A stretch of DNA of 64,000 nucleotides, taken from positions 18,611,493 to 18,675,492 of the forward strand of contig OX465102.1 of the NCBI GenBank assembly GCA_949987565.1, given 5' to 3'. The stretch is from Luidia sarsii (taxonomy: Eukaryota > Echinodermata > Asteroidea > Paxillosida > Luidiidae). The translations under genes were made by a program, and so were the position numbers. Positions within the stretch are counted from its first letter, which is position 1. Each line of letters starts with the position of its first letter. Below are positions 12,701-23,925 of this stretch, one piece after another. The notes under the pieces are model-generated. The model was given only the letters and a program-made list of their open reading frames with translations. It was not told where the DNA came from and ran no database searches.

Positions 12701-14027
12701 AATCCAAACTTTATGGCCATAATCATATCTGTATCATCAACATTTGAATTTGTGTAGATCGACCCACGATTTATAATCATATGCACAAAATAATAGTGTC
12801 TGTTGAATACGGTCATTCCCCGTACTGTGCATACTTTTCGAACCGAGATTATTCGGTTGATGATAATAATGCTCGAATTTGTGTGTGCTAGCATCGAACC
12901 TGTAATTCTGCGGTTCATACGGGAAGGCCGCGGCTCATCTGGAAGGCAAAACAAATCAGTAGGGAAACATCGAAAATAGAAACGGTTCTATATGTAAATG
13001 ACGGCCGTGCAGGCCTCGTGCCTTTAGGGGATTTACTTCTTAAGTTAAAGAGGGAGTTCTCTGGTGAAAAGCTCCATGACTTGTCCTCAATGACTTTGCG
13101 CACTTCGAAGACGGCTGCGATAAACGGACGATCCTTGTCAATTTGTATGGTGGCGCTGAAGTGACACTACTGGTCGTGAATATCAGTGTCCCTTCAGGGC
13201 CACCATATAACATTATTCGGAGACCCGAAGACGCAAAAACGACTTGTCGAGATCCCGATTTAAATGTTTTCGGGATCTCTTGTATTGTTGCATGGCATTT
13301 CCAGAGCTCCGTTGTACCCCTGTATTGTTTTTTTGTTAAAAATTTAGAAATAATTAGGTAAATAGGCCTACGCCGGGAGGTTGGTGTCAGACTCGCGATG
13401 GCGGGAGCTAAAATCCCCCTTGCATCAGCCCGTACCGGCATTGGGATGTCACCCTACCTCTGGGAGAATAGACCGTGTAAGTTGGCCTCGAGAATGTTCG
13501 TGACTTCCGGGCTCCTCGAATAGGAGGTAAAGCGTGGAGCGTCGAACGTTTTTGTTAATATGTATATTTTGTATCGCGCTGATTGAAGCAGTTTAAACTA
13601 TTAGAATAGTCTTTTAGAAATAAAATATTAAAATACAATGTGTAAAATACGTGATTTTGCACGTTTTCACGTTTGTGTTTTGATTTTGTATCTTTGTTTA
13701 CATTTACGGTATCCACATGTACAGTACAGTACAAGGCGCTTTTCTGGCCCGAATGCGAACCATACCAACTTCGGCGCGATACAAGCAGCACGTATTATAT
13801 GCGTGCGTGGGTACATGTACTTGATCACATCGCGTACCGCAGTCGGGCCGTATTCGCAATACTGTACTTACAACCGGAAGATGAAGGTCGGGTTCTATTT
13901 ATTTGTTTTCTCTGCCGTATTCTCATTTTTGTATTTTTTATTTTCTCAATCTTATATTTTTAATATACTTAATCCATAAATCTGGGTTTTTAGTTGGAAA
14001 GAGACTTTCTTCATTATGTAATAATGC

Positions 14028-14173
14028 GCCTGACGTGACGTTTCGATCCTAGCAGGACCTTTCTCAAAGGCAGAGAGAAAGGTCCTGCTAGGATCGAAAC
14101 GTCAGGCCCACTAAATTTTAAGATTTGCATTTTGGTAATTTTAGTCAGTAAGCAGTTTGCAACATTTTTGTAT
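14028..14173. mobile_element. Family-A palindromic repeat
   Basis: GCCTGACGTGACGTTTCGAT and the CAGGACCTTTCTCAAAGGCA arm are followed by the complementary AGAAAGGTCCTGCTAGGATC and GAAACGTCAGGCCCAC. The tail AGTCAGTAAGCAGTTTGCAA marks the right end. Confidence 0.85.
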
Positions 14174-14809
14174 ATCACCTTATGTAATAATGCATTAGAA
14201 ATTTGGCATGCGTTAATCTCCTATAGCAGGCGGCGCGGAGGTGCCCGGAAGTGTACGGTGACCTTCTTCACCACGAGAGTTACACTGTCAAAAGAAACTA
14301 AATAGAGGCTAGATTCCCCCAAGGCGATTGTACCGCAATCACATTATACAACGCGATCGTACGCTGCCGAAACCGTGCAGCCATCACTATACGTCATCCA
14401 TTGACATTCGGTTGGACGACGTATAATACGCACATGCATTTATATGAATGTTACCTAAGCCAGATCGGACTTGCTTTCGTAACAGACGGAGCCCATTATA
14501 ATTGAAGGGGTAAAGGAAGACTTGCATGTTGATTATAATACATATAGGGCCTAGTATAGGCTGCCATAAAAATAACAGACAAAACATGAGAAATTAAATC
14601 TCGGGCAAGATGTTTCGATCCTACCTTCTCATCGTAATAGGGCCGGGCCTAATTCCAAGGTACATGTAAACAGCTACTTTCCCGGGTCCTCCTGGTTTAT
14701 CACTTTTGTTTGAAGTTATATCGATCATGCGAAAATCTTGCAAACTGCTTACTTGCCACCAAATGCAAATTAGACCGCATTCAAATCACCACAAATCAAT
14801 TTAGAAATT

Positions 14810-14945
14810 TAGAAGTCCTGACGCTTCGATTCTTGCAGGACGGGTAGACGTTCAGAATCTCGCTCGAATGCTGAATGGGTCTGCCTTTGAGAGAGGTCCT
14901 GCTAGGGTCGGAATGTTGGGCCCATCCCTCGAAAGTCTCATTGAA
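14810..14945. mobile_element. Family-A repeat, diverged palindrome
   Basis: Contains CCTGACGCTTCGATTCTTGC and, 60 bp on, CTTTGAGAGAGGTCCTGCTA with GGGCCCATC. Arms are diverged and the centre is longer than in other copies. Confidence 0.65.
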
Positions 14946-16346
14946 GGGCCACTCAAAATTTTAAATATTTTCAAATTTCCCCTTTTCCCCCCACCCACGG
15001 CCACCCACCCCTAATTTCGAATAAAAAAGAGGGATTTGTTTTCCCGGCTAGCAAACTTACATTTGATATAAATTAAAATACATGCAGAAATCTATTAAAA
15101 TTAGTATGACAATATGATGGCTGATATTGAAGTATTATTCACGGTGAAAGATTACTGACGGCGTGATCAAGCTGATGGTCTCCCCTTTTGCACAACTTTT
15201 GGAAAGCTGGCGCGGCGCGCACGTGAGGCAAGGCGGAAAGATTTTAAAAATATGAAAAGTTAATTTTGATTTTCAATTTATTTCCTTGACCCATGCACCC
15301 ACTATTTCGAACAAAAAGTCGAAATTTAAAAACATTGTAAAATTTTAGTGGGCTCTAAGATTTTCATAATGGAGATAAATGATTTATGGGATGGGATGTA
15401 AAAAAAAACCACACACACACAATAGCCCTAGCCGTAGCTCTGAAAGCCGGTTTCGGACGTACATGTACGGCCTTATTATATTTTTTACTAGGAAAATTAA
15501 TTTTATAGCGCTTTTGCATGTCCATTACTTCGTGAGCTATATTTCTTATCGTCCACGCATATCAATCGATCTTTATTATTTTATTGATCATCAATCGTGA
15601 ACATCATTTGTGTATAAACTGGTGTTGCGGTCAGGTTTTGCAAGCAATTTGGGGGAAAAAAATATACAATCGAAGCTCGAACCTGTGATGTCAATGTCAT
15701 GTCCTAGTCGGTCAGGTCCGTGTTTAACGGTCATTTGTAAAGTCTGACTGCTTTATTTTACCTCTTTTAATAGATCTCACCAATGCAAGTTACCTTCGAA
15801 CATCAGAAATGCACTGTTACTACGTTGCACAGACATTATACAGTACTGAATAATTATAATTGTAACGAAAACGGTCGTCGACATGGGCACATCTAAAGGC
15901 CAGAAAACAGCCGTCAGTATTATAGCCCAAAGCTGATAATTTTACCCACAATGCATCGCGTTGTGATATTGTAGACTGGTGCCCGATCGCCTTTTGGCGT
16001 ATTCCCTTGTCCGTGTGGTTGCTGGGTACTAGGGCACGTGTAAATCGTCCTCTTTTGCATTACCGATTCACAGTACGTATCGTCATTGGAAACATGTATT
16101 AAAATCCTCAAACATCCACCCGAAATAGGGATTTTTTCTCTATAAAAACATACCATATGCAAGACAAGAATTTAATTTACTTACTATGTCCAGAAATATT
16201 TTATTTTGTGATTAATTTTTAAAGAAAAAAGGTCCATAACTTTTACTTCTCTCGAACCTTATATCACTTATCAGACCCAGCCTTGTTCATCATCCAAAAT
16301 AACAGAAGACGAAGGGAGTGTTAAAACGGGGAAGATTTGAGTTAAA

Positions 16347-16600
16347 TACCTACACCGTAAAAGGGTGGGAAAAACGTAAATCCACAACATACCACCTTTT
16401 ATTATGTAGACGATATCCACTGTTTTGCAAAACCACTTGCCGATAAAAATGGACGTGCAGTTTTCCCCAAATTCGTGATTTTGTAACGCGTAGCCTATGT
16501 TAATGTTTACTGTGTCGCGAGTGTGATAACCAGACATGGTTAATACACATGTGTAAGGCTGTGTACAAAATATGCCGTCATACTGATCAATTGGCGTCAA
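16347..16600. mobile_element. Half copy of the TACACCGTAAAAGGGTGGG repeat
   Basis: The left end and the stretch through ACCACTTGCCGATAAAAATG match the element at 58097-58446 (also ACCACTTGCCG after a TAGACAATAGCCA-type block). The right half is missing or unrecognisable here. Confidence 0.6.
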
Positions 16601-16882
16601 CACACGATCATGATTTTTAGGATAAATCTATTTTCAGTTCAATCTTTTAACTTTAAGTTTAAGTGGTTGTGCCAGGCCATGGATAATTGAATAAACCTTT
16701 CAATTAATCTATCTTTATCGCAGAACTCTCCATTCCATCCATGAAATGAAACTCACAGAATGTTCGTCTAGAACTCTATCTGGTTTTTGAGAAAAAAAAA
16801 ATACAATTCACGAAGTTACTTGCCTCGCCATAGTCAGACTTGTGGGGTAAAAATACAGCCAGTTTGTCATCTATACTCAGCC

Positions 16883-17772
16883 TAGTTGCGGTAACCGTAA
16901 CCCTCATCCTCCCGAAGGTCGGAGACCTGAGGGTTACGGGAACGTATGTACAAAATTATAGCGAGGTTTTTGTTTTTACCATTTTGGAAACACCACTGTC
17001 CCGATCGCCCCCTTTTTCCACCCTTTTGAAAATCGCCACACACAATCTAAGGACATGCACTTGATCCCAAATGTATACTGAATGTGATCAGATAACTCAA
17101 AACATCGTGGGTAAAATACTTTTCCGAAAAACGGGCAGAAACTCACCAAAATACTGTCTGTAAATGTCCCGTCAACGTCTCCGCCAGGTTCGGAATCCGA
17201 ACCTGGCGCCTCGACGAATCAGCGCTTAGTCTCGTGACGTATATCCCGCACGACGGTTATTTGCTGTTTCGCAATAACAGTCCACACTCGTGGTGCGCGC
17301 GCATATCCATGGTTGTATACAGTACCAGTCGGCTCTTCACAGGACGATGACCTGCGCGCGCACCACGAGTGTGGACTGTTATTGCGAAACACCAAATAGC
17401 CGTCGTGCGGGAATACGTCACGAGGCTAAGCGCTGATTGGTCGAGGCGCCAGGTTCGGATTCCGAACCTGGCGGAGACGTTGACGGGACATTTACAGACA
17501 GTATTTTGGTGAGTTTCTGCCCGTTTTTCGGAAAAGTATTTTACCCACGATGTTTTGAGTTATCTGATCACATTCAGTATACATTTGGGATCAAGTGCAT
17601 GTCCTTAGATTGTGTGTGGCGATTTTCAAAAGGGTGGAAAAAGGGGGCGATCGGGACAGTGGTGTTTCCAAAATGGTAAAAACAAAAACCTCGCTATAAT
17701 TTTGTACATACGTTCCCGTAACCCTCAGGTCTCCGACCTTCGGGAGGATGAGGGTTACGGTTACCGCAACTA
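16883..17772. mobile_element. Long foldback element with 9-bp target duplication, Mutator-like (MULE) type
   Basis: Left arm 16883-17303 and right arm 17353-17772 are near-perfect inverted copies of about 420 bp around a 49-bp loop. The ends read TAGTTGCGGTAACC and GGTTACCGCAACTA. The 9 bp TACTCAGCC directly precede the element (16874-16882) and directly follow it (17773-17781), a target-site duplication. Long terminal inverted repeats with 9-bp duplications are characteristic of Mutator-like elements. No transposase is encoded, so it is non-autonomous. Small differences between the arms (for example TATATCCCGC versus TATTCCCGC in complement) show slight ageing. ORFs read from the arms are mirror copies of each other and are not taken as genes. 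Each arm also carries an internal palindrome near CCAGGTTCGG. Confidence 0.85.
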
Positions 17773-18145
17773 TACTCAGCCATGATGCTTTGCTAAGTAA
17801 TAATGTCGCAAAGGTTTGTTGGTGGTCTAATGTCTCCACCCTTTACGGTGTACATTTTATATACGTATTGTAGGTATTATTCAGGTAAAATCTTTCCCCT
17901 GTGGGAATCTAGGACAGGGTAGGGAGATTTTCTTATATGTGTATTTTGTCTGCAATTTTCATCTATAATGAAAAATGCTTTATTTGGAAAATATCCTCCT
18001 AGGATGAAAAGGTCAATCAGAATGTTTGAGAGTAAATATAAGCAAATGAAAGTTAGTGGATTTAAAACATGGGTGAACGCCTGATCCAGTTCTAGTTGAA
18101 CATGCACATGTCATTGGTCCAGCAGTATTTCAGAATGAAAAAAAA

Positions 18146-18330
18146 TCGCAGTGGCTGTTGTTACGGCAGTCGTCCGTGTGGTTCCCTGACTTCAAAGTAT
18201 TTGTCAGGATGTTTAGCTCTTGGAACCAGACTATCAGCTAATAGACTGGTTCAACCAGCCTGCAATGCTGACGAAATACAATCAAGTCAGGGAACCACAC
18301 GGACGACTGCCGTAACAACAGCCACTGCGA
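18146..18330. repeat. Perfect 47-bp inverted repeat with 91-bp spacer
   Basis: Arms 18146-18192 (from TCGCAGTGGCTGTTG) and 18284-18330 (ending CAACAGCCACTGCGA) match at all 47 positions. A-tracts of 7-8 bases flank both sides, which may be a target duplication of hAT length but could be chance. Confidence 0.85.
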
Positions 18331-18582
18331 AAAAAAATATGAAAGGCTGTTGATTGGGCAACTAAAATGACTGTTTGGTGTCCGTGACTTGTCTTTAAGA
18401 ACAATTTGAAAGAGGCAAATTGTTTTGTAATTTTGACAATTTGTGCCGGTTTTCATTCATTTCGGCAAGTGATTTGGACCAAACAACCTGAAAATTTCCA
18501 ACTTCCATGGCCCAAGTAATCGGGTTTAGATTTTTTTGAGAAAAACCTGATTGTAATGATTGTTGATGTCTGAATTGAAAAA

Positions 18583-18755
18583 AATTAGAGGGTCTGACGT
18601 TTCGATCATAGCAGGACCTTTCTCCAAGGCGAAGTGACGAGGACATACACAGACCTCGTCACTTTGCCTTTGAGAAAGTTCCTGCTAGGATCGAAATGTC
18701 AGGCCCTCTAACTTTTGAGGTCATTTTAGTCAGTGAGCAGTTTGCAACAGTTTTT
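18583..18755. mobile_element. Family-A palindromic repeat upstream of RPL31
   Basis: AGAGGGTCTGACGTTTCGAT, CAGGACCTTTCTCCAAGGC, then the mirrored CTTTGAGAAAGTTCCTGCTA and AGGCCCTCTAACTTTTGAGG, ending with AGTCAGTGAGCAGTTTGCAA. The right end is 32 bp before the RPL31 ATG exon. Confidence 0.85.
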
Positions 18756-18786
18756 GTATTAACTCAATGTCTGAATTTGCTAACAG

Positions 18787-18884
18787 ATGGCCAAGAAAAC
18801 AGAAAAGAAGAAGGCCCGGTCTGCCTTAAACGAGGTAGTCACCAGGGAGTACACCATCCATCTCCACAAACGCATCCATGGAAT
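18787..18884 (+). CDS. RPL31: RPL31 coding exon 1
   Basis: Runs from [20 protein letters not shown] to HKRIHG and ends in phase 2 (GGAAT/gtaagt). The acceptor abuts the start codon. Confidence 0.95.
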
Positions 18885-21438
18885 GTAAGTTGTGTAGCCT
18901 CGAGGCCGACGTTTGATTTGAAACCGTGCCCGGTGGCTGTAGTGTCCAAGTGAGGTTTGCGGGAACACCACGGGTGAGTGTCTCTTGGAAAAGAGGTGTG
19001 AGTCTGAAAAGAACCAGGGAGCCAACAGTTGATGGACATTTTGGCCAGGAATGCTCGGGTAGTCCTCTGGATGGATGATTGAAGGATCAGACCTGCCGTG
19101 TCAAGTTCTCATTCATTGGTTCTTTACAGAAGTGCACCTGTTTTTCAAGAGACACTGCACATTGTGTACCCACAATCCTTACAATTACATTGTGTGATGA
19201 TTGCTTCATCTTCCAAGGTTTTATGGGGCGAGGGTAGATTTCCATATACATGGTATCTGCTTTATTTTGTCAAACTTAACTTGTCCGTATGGGGCTTGCA
19301 TCCATCTGGACTTGGATTTTAATTCATCTGAGATTTCTTGTTCAGTATTGAGACTTGTATTTCGGGTCATTTCAGTCAGAGAGCAGTTTGCAATTTTCAA
19401 AATTTAGTGGGTCTGATGTTTCAACCCCAGCAGGACCTGTCTCAAAGGCAGAGAAAGGTTCTGCCTTTGAGAAAGGTCCTGCTAGGATCGAAACGTCAGG
19501 CCCACTCAATTTTAATATTTGCATTTTGGTAATTTTAGTCAGTAAGCAGTTTGCAACAGTTGTGTACATTACTTTACAAATTTGTTGGATGTCATTGACT
19601 TTCCTTTTCCTCAACAGTTCCTTTAAGAAGCGAGCTCCCCGTGCCATCAAGGAGGTCCGTAAGTTTGCCATGAAAATGATGGGAACTGAAGACGTGCGCG
19701 TGGACACAAGACTCAACAAGCACATCTGGTCCAGGGGCGTCAGGTAAGTAATATATGGATGAGACCTTGATAGATTGAGATGTAGGACGGTTAATGGTTA
19801 GATGCTTCTGATTGGCTTCAATCCTAGCATGACCTTTCTCAATGGCAGAGAGGGTTATTCTGCCTTTGAGAAATGTCTTGCTTGAAAGATCCAACCAAAG
19901 GTCAAGTGATTTGATGACCTTTTACACAAAGGATTTTACTGTGTTCTCTTTTGACAAGGGACTGCTAGAAATGCGCCGACTTTGGCGAGATGACAACTTA
20001 CAATTGTCGACTTAGACTTCAGAATTCGCATAGAAAGTGCATTATAGAAATTGAGACTTTGTTCAGACTACCGACTTGAGCGGGGTGAAGAGTTAGATGA
20101 CATCAGCTTAGCCGAAGTTTACTGTACTCTGAAATATATTTGATATCCAGAGGTCTTCAGAAGCACTTTTTGTCTGCAACTAAGAAATTTCACAAGCAAT
20201 GCCTTCAAGATGATTAAACAGCAACTTCAAATCTTGACCCTTTTTGCTGACCTTGACAGGAGTGTACCCTTCAGAGTGAGAGTGCGTCTCGCCAGGAAGA
20301 GAAACGAGGACGAGGATTCGCCGCACAAGCTGTACACGCTAGTCACCCACGTGGACGTGACCACATTCAAGGGTAGGTGCACCTGCTGTTACAGCATGGA
20401 TCGCGTAGTTGTGTTCACTGAATGCTGTACTGCACCCCCCAGTCGTGGTAATTTTCTATGCACTGTGACTGAGCGAAGTAACCATTAGTATTAGGCAAGA
20501 ATTGCACAATTGTGTAAGAATCTTCGAGCGAGTAAACAGCAGCCACAATCACTTTGCAAGCTTCCCCCTCGTGTAGTAAACCTGTGGGGCGGCCCACCTC
20601 GCAACTTTGATGGGCCACCTCCAGTGTTTTTCTCCAAAAATAAGCACAGAAACATTAGCTCCCTGGGTAATATTTGGAAGGTTTGCATGGTGGAATGGCA
20701 ATGTGAAAAGTTTACCGTGACACCGTGTAAGTCATCTTTCGAGATCTTTCGACTATGGTTGAGTCTCGAAACAGCACCCTAACAAATATAAATATGATAA
20801 ATTATATTATTTATTTGTGTGTCCATGTGCACATAATTATTATAGTGCTTAGATATATTCTCTATCCAGTGTTTGACCCATGAAACTTCAAGTTAGCTGG
20901 GCCACAATATAACAAACTCATTTATTGAGCATATTATCAGTTACCTCAGACTTTCAGGGTACACCCTGACGTCATTTGATTGGCATTCTTCCTGCCCTGC
21001 CCTCGATTAAAATACAGCCCTCCATTTTCATATGTTAGCATCTTTGTGATTCTGCCTATGAGAAAGGTCCCGTGAGTGTCGAAATGCCAAGCCCCCAACC
21101 TTTCTCAGATATTTCAGGTGATGCTAGTCAGTATATATCCCTTCATGTGCTATTTTACAAAAGTATAAAATGAATGAGTAACAATGAAATGCTCTCTGAC
21201 AATGACATAGATTACCTAAATGCAAGCATGAGGAATGTAGAGGTCCTGATATTTCCCAAAGGGTCAAAGGTCAGACCCACCACATGTTTTTAAGAAATAA
21301 AAAAACCAGTTACAATTTTCTCATTATGAGTCATCCAAATGTTGAACGTTATTGACGATGCCCCACTAAATTCAAGCTTGTTTTTCTTCTGTGTTTCCCA
21401 CAGGCCTGCAGACTGTCAATGTTGATAGCGACGATTAG
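18787..21438 (+). CDS. RPL31: 60S ribosomal protein L31 (eL31), 4 coding exons
   Basis: Coding exons are 18787-18884, 19618-19743, 20260-20372 and 21404-21438, joined by GT-AG introns with an open frame of 123 aa (human 125). The protein carries the family blocks [69 protein letters not shown] and LQTVNVD over its whole length. It is a component of the large ribosomal subunit near the peptide exit tunnel. The ATG is the first three bases of its exon (ctaacag/ATG), so the 5' UTR must start in an upstream exon, as is common for ribosomal protein genes. The introns and intact frame show that this is the functional gene, not a processed copy. All three introns contain family-A repeat copies. Confidence 0.98.
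19368..19575. mobile_element. Family-A palindromic repeat in RPL31 intron 1
   Basis: Both outer tails (CAGAGAGCAGTTTGCAA and AGTCAGTAAGCAGTTTGCAA) and both core arms (CAGGACCTGTCTCAAAGGCA and GAAAGGTCCTGCTAGGATCG) are present. The right end is about 40 bp from exon 2. Confidence 0.85.
19618..19743 (+). CDS. RPL31: RPL31 coding exon 2
   Basis: Acceptor caacag/TTC completes an Ile codon, then [20 protein letters not shown] through NKHIWSRGV. Ends in phase 2 at AG/gtaagt. Confidence 0.97.
19810..19900. repeat. Family-A repeat, diverged, in RPL31 intron 2
   Basis: TTCAATCCTAGCATGACCTT and the mirrored TGCCTTTGAGAAATGTCTTG, an older copy with several substitutions. Confidence 0.65.
20260..20372 (+). 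CDS. RPL31: RPL31 coding exon 3
   Basis: [20 protein letters not shown] followed by [19 protein letters not shown]. Acceptor ttgacag, donor AAGG/gtaggt. Confidence 0.97.
21045..21165. repeat. Family-A repeat arm in RPL31 intron 3
   Basis: TCTGCCTATGAGAAAGGTCC, then TCGAAATGCCAAGCCC and GCTAGTCAGTATA, matching one arm and the tail. Confidence 0.6.
21404..21438 (+). CDS. RPL31: RPL31 coding exon 4
   Basis: Short last exon [11 protein letters not shown] with TAG at 21436-21438, preceded by the pyrimidine-rich acceptor gtgtttcccacag. Confidence 0.95.
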
Positions 21439-21602
21439 ACCAGGAGTCATCTGGAGACGTTACACTGAAACATTTCACTGAACAGCATCCTTTGGGTCTC
21501 CTTCAATGCAAGGTCAGCCAAGGACCTGTGACTCGCATCCTAGGATGACACATTTGGGGCTCACATTTCTTTAAGTTTGGGGTTTCACAATTGGCCAGGA
21601 AC

Positions 21603-21608
21603 AATAAA
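21603..21608 (+). promoter_or_regulatory. RPL31: Poly(A) signal of RPL31
   Basis: AATAAA 165 bp after the stop codon, followed by a GT-rich stretch (TCTGGTCTGTATTTCTTTGT) 30-50 bp downstream, the usual arrangement. Confidence 0.75.
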
Positions 21609-22149
21609 TATCCATTGGTGATGAGATTATAAAATTGTCTCTGGTCTGTATTTCTTTGTGTGTTTCATAATTTGATGTTGTTTTCCTTCCCTTTCCCCCT
21701 GATTGTTCGGGGGGCCTGGGGATTATGGCCAATTAAAAAAATATTACTTTCTCATCCTACCTTTCTGAAAAAAGGAGGATGCGGGCCAATTTTGCCGGCT
21801 TTTGGAAAACAATGTGTTACCCCAAAGTCAGGTAGCCTAATGTAGGCTGTGCATGTGCGAGGGTTCAATGGCTGGAAAATCAATCAAACTTTTGTCTTTT
21901 TATGGTTTTATAAAACGATGATGCGGGCGGGGATGAGAAACTAATACTTTTTTACTTGGCCTAATTTGTTTTACTCGGCCGACATTTCATATCTAGGTTG
22001 TTGTAATTACATGTACATAATTCTTTCTGAGTAAGAAAGTCATGTTTATATAATGGTGGCAGTAGGTGGGACTTGTTATAAGGGTCGTGGCTGTGAGAGT
22101 GATGATAAGACGGAATAAGACTTAAGGCTTTGCATGGTGGGTGAATCAA

Positions 22150-22358
22150 TATAGGAAGGTTTGCGGTGACACCATGTATCAGGTCTCTTAAAGGAAGAGG
22201 TTTGGTTCTGAAATGAACTTGAGTGGTAACTCAACGTTTCGACCAGTATGCTCTGGCCGGCATTCTCCTGATGACGGCCAGAGCATACTGGTCGAAACGT
22301 CGAGTTACCTCTTCCTTTAAGAGACCTGATACATGGTGTCACCGCAAACCTTCCTATA
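22150..22358. mobile_element. Family-B palindromic repeat
   Basis: The ends ATAGGAAGGTTTGCGGTGAC and GTCACCGCAAACCTTCCTAT are inverted. Inner arms ACGTTTCGACCAGTATGCTC and GAGCATACTGGTCGAAACGT form a second stem. There is no ORF. Confidence 0.88.
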
Positions 22359-22369
22359 ATGATAAGACG

Positions 22370-22860
22370 GGTTTTGGTCATGGTGGTGAGTGATGATGGT
22401 GAGGCAGAGGTTTGGATCATGGTGAGAGCCGATGGTAAGGCTGAGGCCTGGGTCGTGGTGGTGAGAGTGATAATGATAAGGCAGAGGTTTGGATCATGGT
22501 GAGAGATGATGCTAAGACGGGGTTGGGTTGCGGTTGTGAGAGATAGGATCAAGGTGGTGAGAGTGATGACGGTAATGCAGTGGCTTGGGTCGTGGTGGTG
22601 AGAGAGATAATGGTATTAAAGGCAGAGGTTTGTAATAGTGAGTGAAAAGGACCAGGTTTTGGTCATGGTGGCGATAGTGATGTGGGAAGGTAGAGGTTTG
22701 GATGGTGGTGGCGAGAATTGTGATGGTGGCTGTGATGATAATAATTGTGGTGGCGTGGATGATGATGGTTGTGGTTGTAGTAATCACGAGGTTGTTGGTG
22801 GTGCGAGTGAAGGTGCTGATGAAGGTTATGGTGGTGTTGGCTATTAAAGTCATGTTGATG
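22370..22860. repeat. GGTGGTGAGAGTGATGATGG-type degenerate minisatellite
   Basis: Repeated, diverged units containing GGCAGAGGTTTGGATCATGG and GGTGGTGAGAGTGAT over about 490 bp, strongly strand-biased (G/T/A rich). Confidence 0.8.
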
Positions 22861-23794
22861 ACCAATGGGAAACTTGTTTAGATGGTGTTGTTGAAATGCA
22901 CAGATATGGACTAAAGCGAATGTAACGCTTAAGTGGTAGTCAGGTGGGTGATAAGCCTATGATATCTTAAAGTGTTTAAGGAAGGGGATGAAGTGATATA
23001 TAATGGATGGCAGTTTTGGCTGCATACAATGGCATAAATTATTGAGCAACATGCGGAACTGATTGACAACTTCAGGATGCCACTAGGAAGATAGCCCAGT
23101 TATAGGAAGAGTGCATAAGCTCACGCAGCAACGGTTGCTTTGCCAGATATGAATTAATCTGCAAAGTCTTAGTGCACGATTGTCTCCTCCATTGTTGCTA
23201 TGAAAGTTTATGTTCTCACCAATTGGTCAGTCTTCGAACGCTATCTATGAGTTGTCATTCGCTATGCAGTTTGATCAACGCTGCTTTGTGCTATCTCTAC
23301 ACACCATGAAAACTGACATACATCATGCATAAACTAACTGGTACCTTTATACTGCATAGAAACATGTAGATCCCATCAGGACCTATCTCAAACCCAGTTC
23401 TCAAAGAACAGTTTTCCGTTATTCTATAGACATCACCTACGACGTGGTTACCGTGGTGGTGCAACGGGATGAATTCGCGGTATCTTCTGCCTTGTATTTG
23501 TAAACCGAAAATCATGGGGAAGAGGAAAGTCCAAAAAAATGCATGTAATGGCAAGGGGCATTTGTATAGTCCTATAGACGGGTGTTTGGGTGGCGTCACT
23601 GATTGTTCATATTGATGTGTCTATAATAGGTCTGCCCGCACGAGACATGGCAGACGGAAAACTGGAGAGCAACCTGATCTCTAACGCCAGCTGAAAAATA
23701 GCCATAATCCTCTTCATATAATCCTCAATATCTTTCTGAGTGGTGGGTTCAGGCACTTCAGGGATACATTTTATAGTTTTGTTTTTGATTTCAC

Positions 23795-23925
23795 AGAAGG
23801 CGTTGTGTTTCGACCTCAGGAGGACCATTTTCAAGGGCAGATTTTGGTCATTTTGGTCATTTTAAGTCTTCCACCAGGGCAGAATGCCGCCTTGGAGAAG
23901 GGTCCTAAGATCGAAACGTCGTTTT
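23795..23925. repeat. Family-A repeat, diverged
   Basis: GTTTCGACCTCAGGAGGACC and the mirrored GAGAAGGGTCCTAAGATCGA with AACGTCG, an old copy. Confidence 0.6.

Larger units (their letters stand above)
8829..16346. other. Intergenic DNA between the bZIP gene and RPL31, left part
   Basis: About 7.5 kb with no supported gene on either strand. ORFs here are short, lack domains and have no splice partners. It holds a tRNA-like SINE copy (9677-9770), CT-rich stretches (12340-12480), small hairpins near 13145-13290 and two family-A repeats (14028-14173 and 14810-14945). Confidence 0.7.
17773..18786 (+). other. RPL31 upstream region
   Basis: About 1 kb that should contain, or be spliced from, the noncoding first exon and promoter of RPL31. 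I find no convincing 5'-TOP pyrimidine start. It holds a 47-bp perfect inverted repeat (18146-18330) and a family-A palindrome (18583-18755). Confidence 0.5.

Noticed and set aside
16840..17839. Two identical peptides encoded on opposite strands (16840-17064 and 17591-17839)
   Set aside because: They are the same sequence read from the two arms of the foldback element; this is a consequence of the inverted repeat.
18885..21403. Box C/D snoRNA in RPL31 introns
   Set aside because: GTGATGA near 19194 and CTGA near 19329 occur but are too far apart and lack a terminal stem; no convincing C/D pair was found in the other introns.
18787..21438. RPL31 as a processed pseudogene
   Set aside because: It has three GT-AG introns, an intact frame and a good poly(A) signal.
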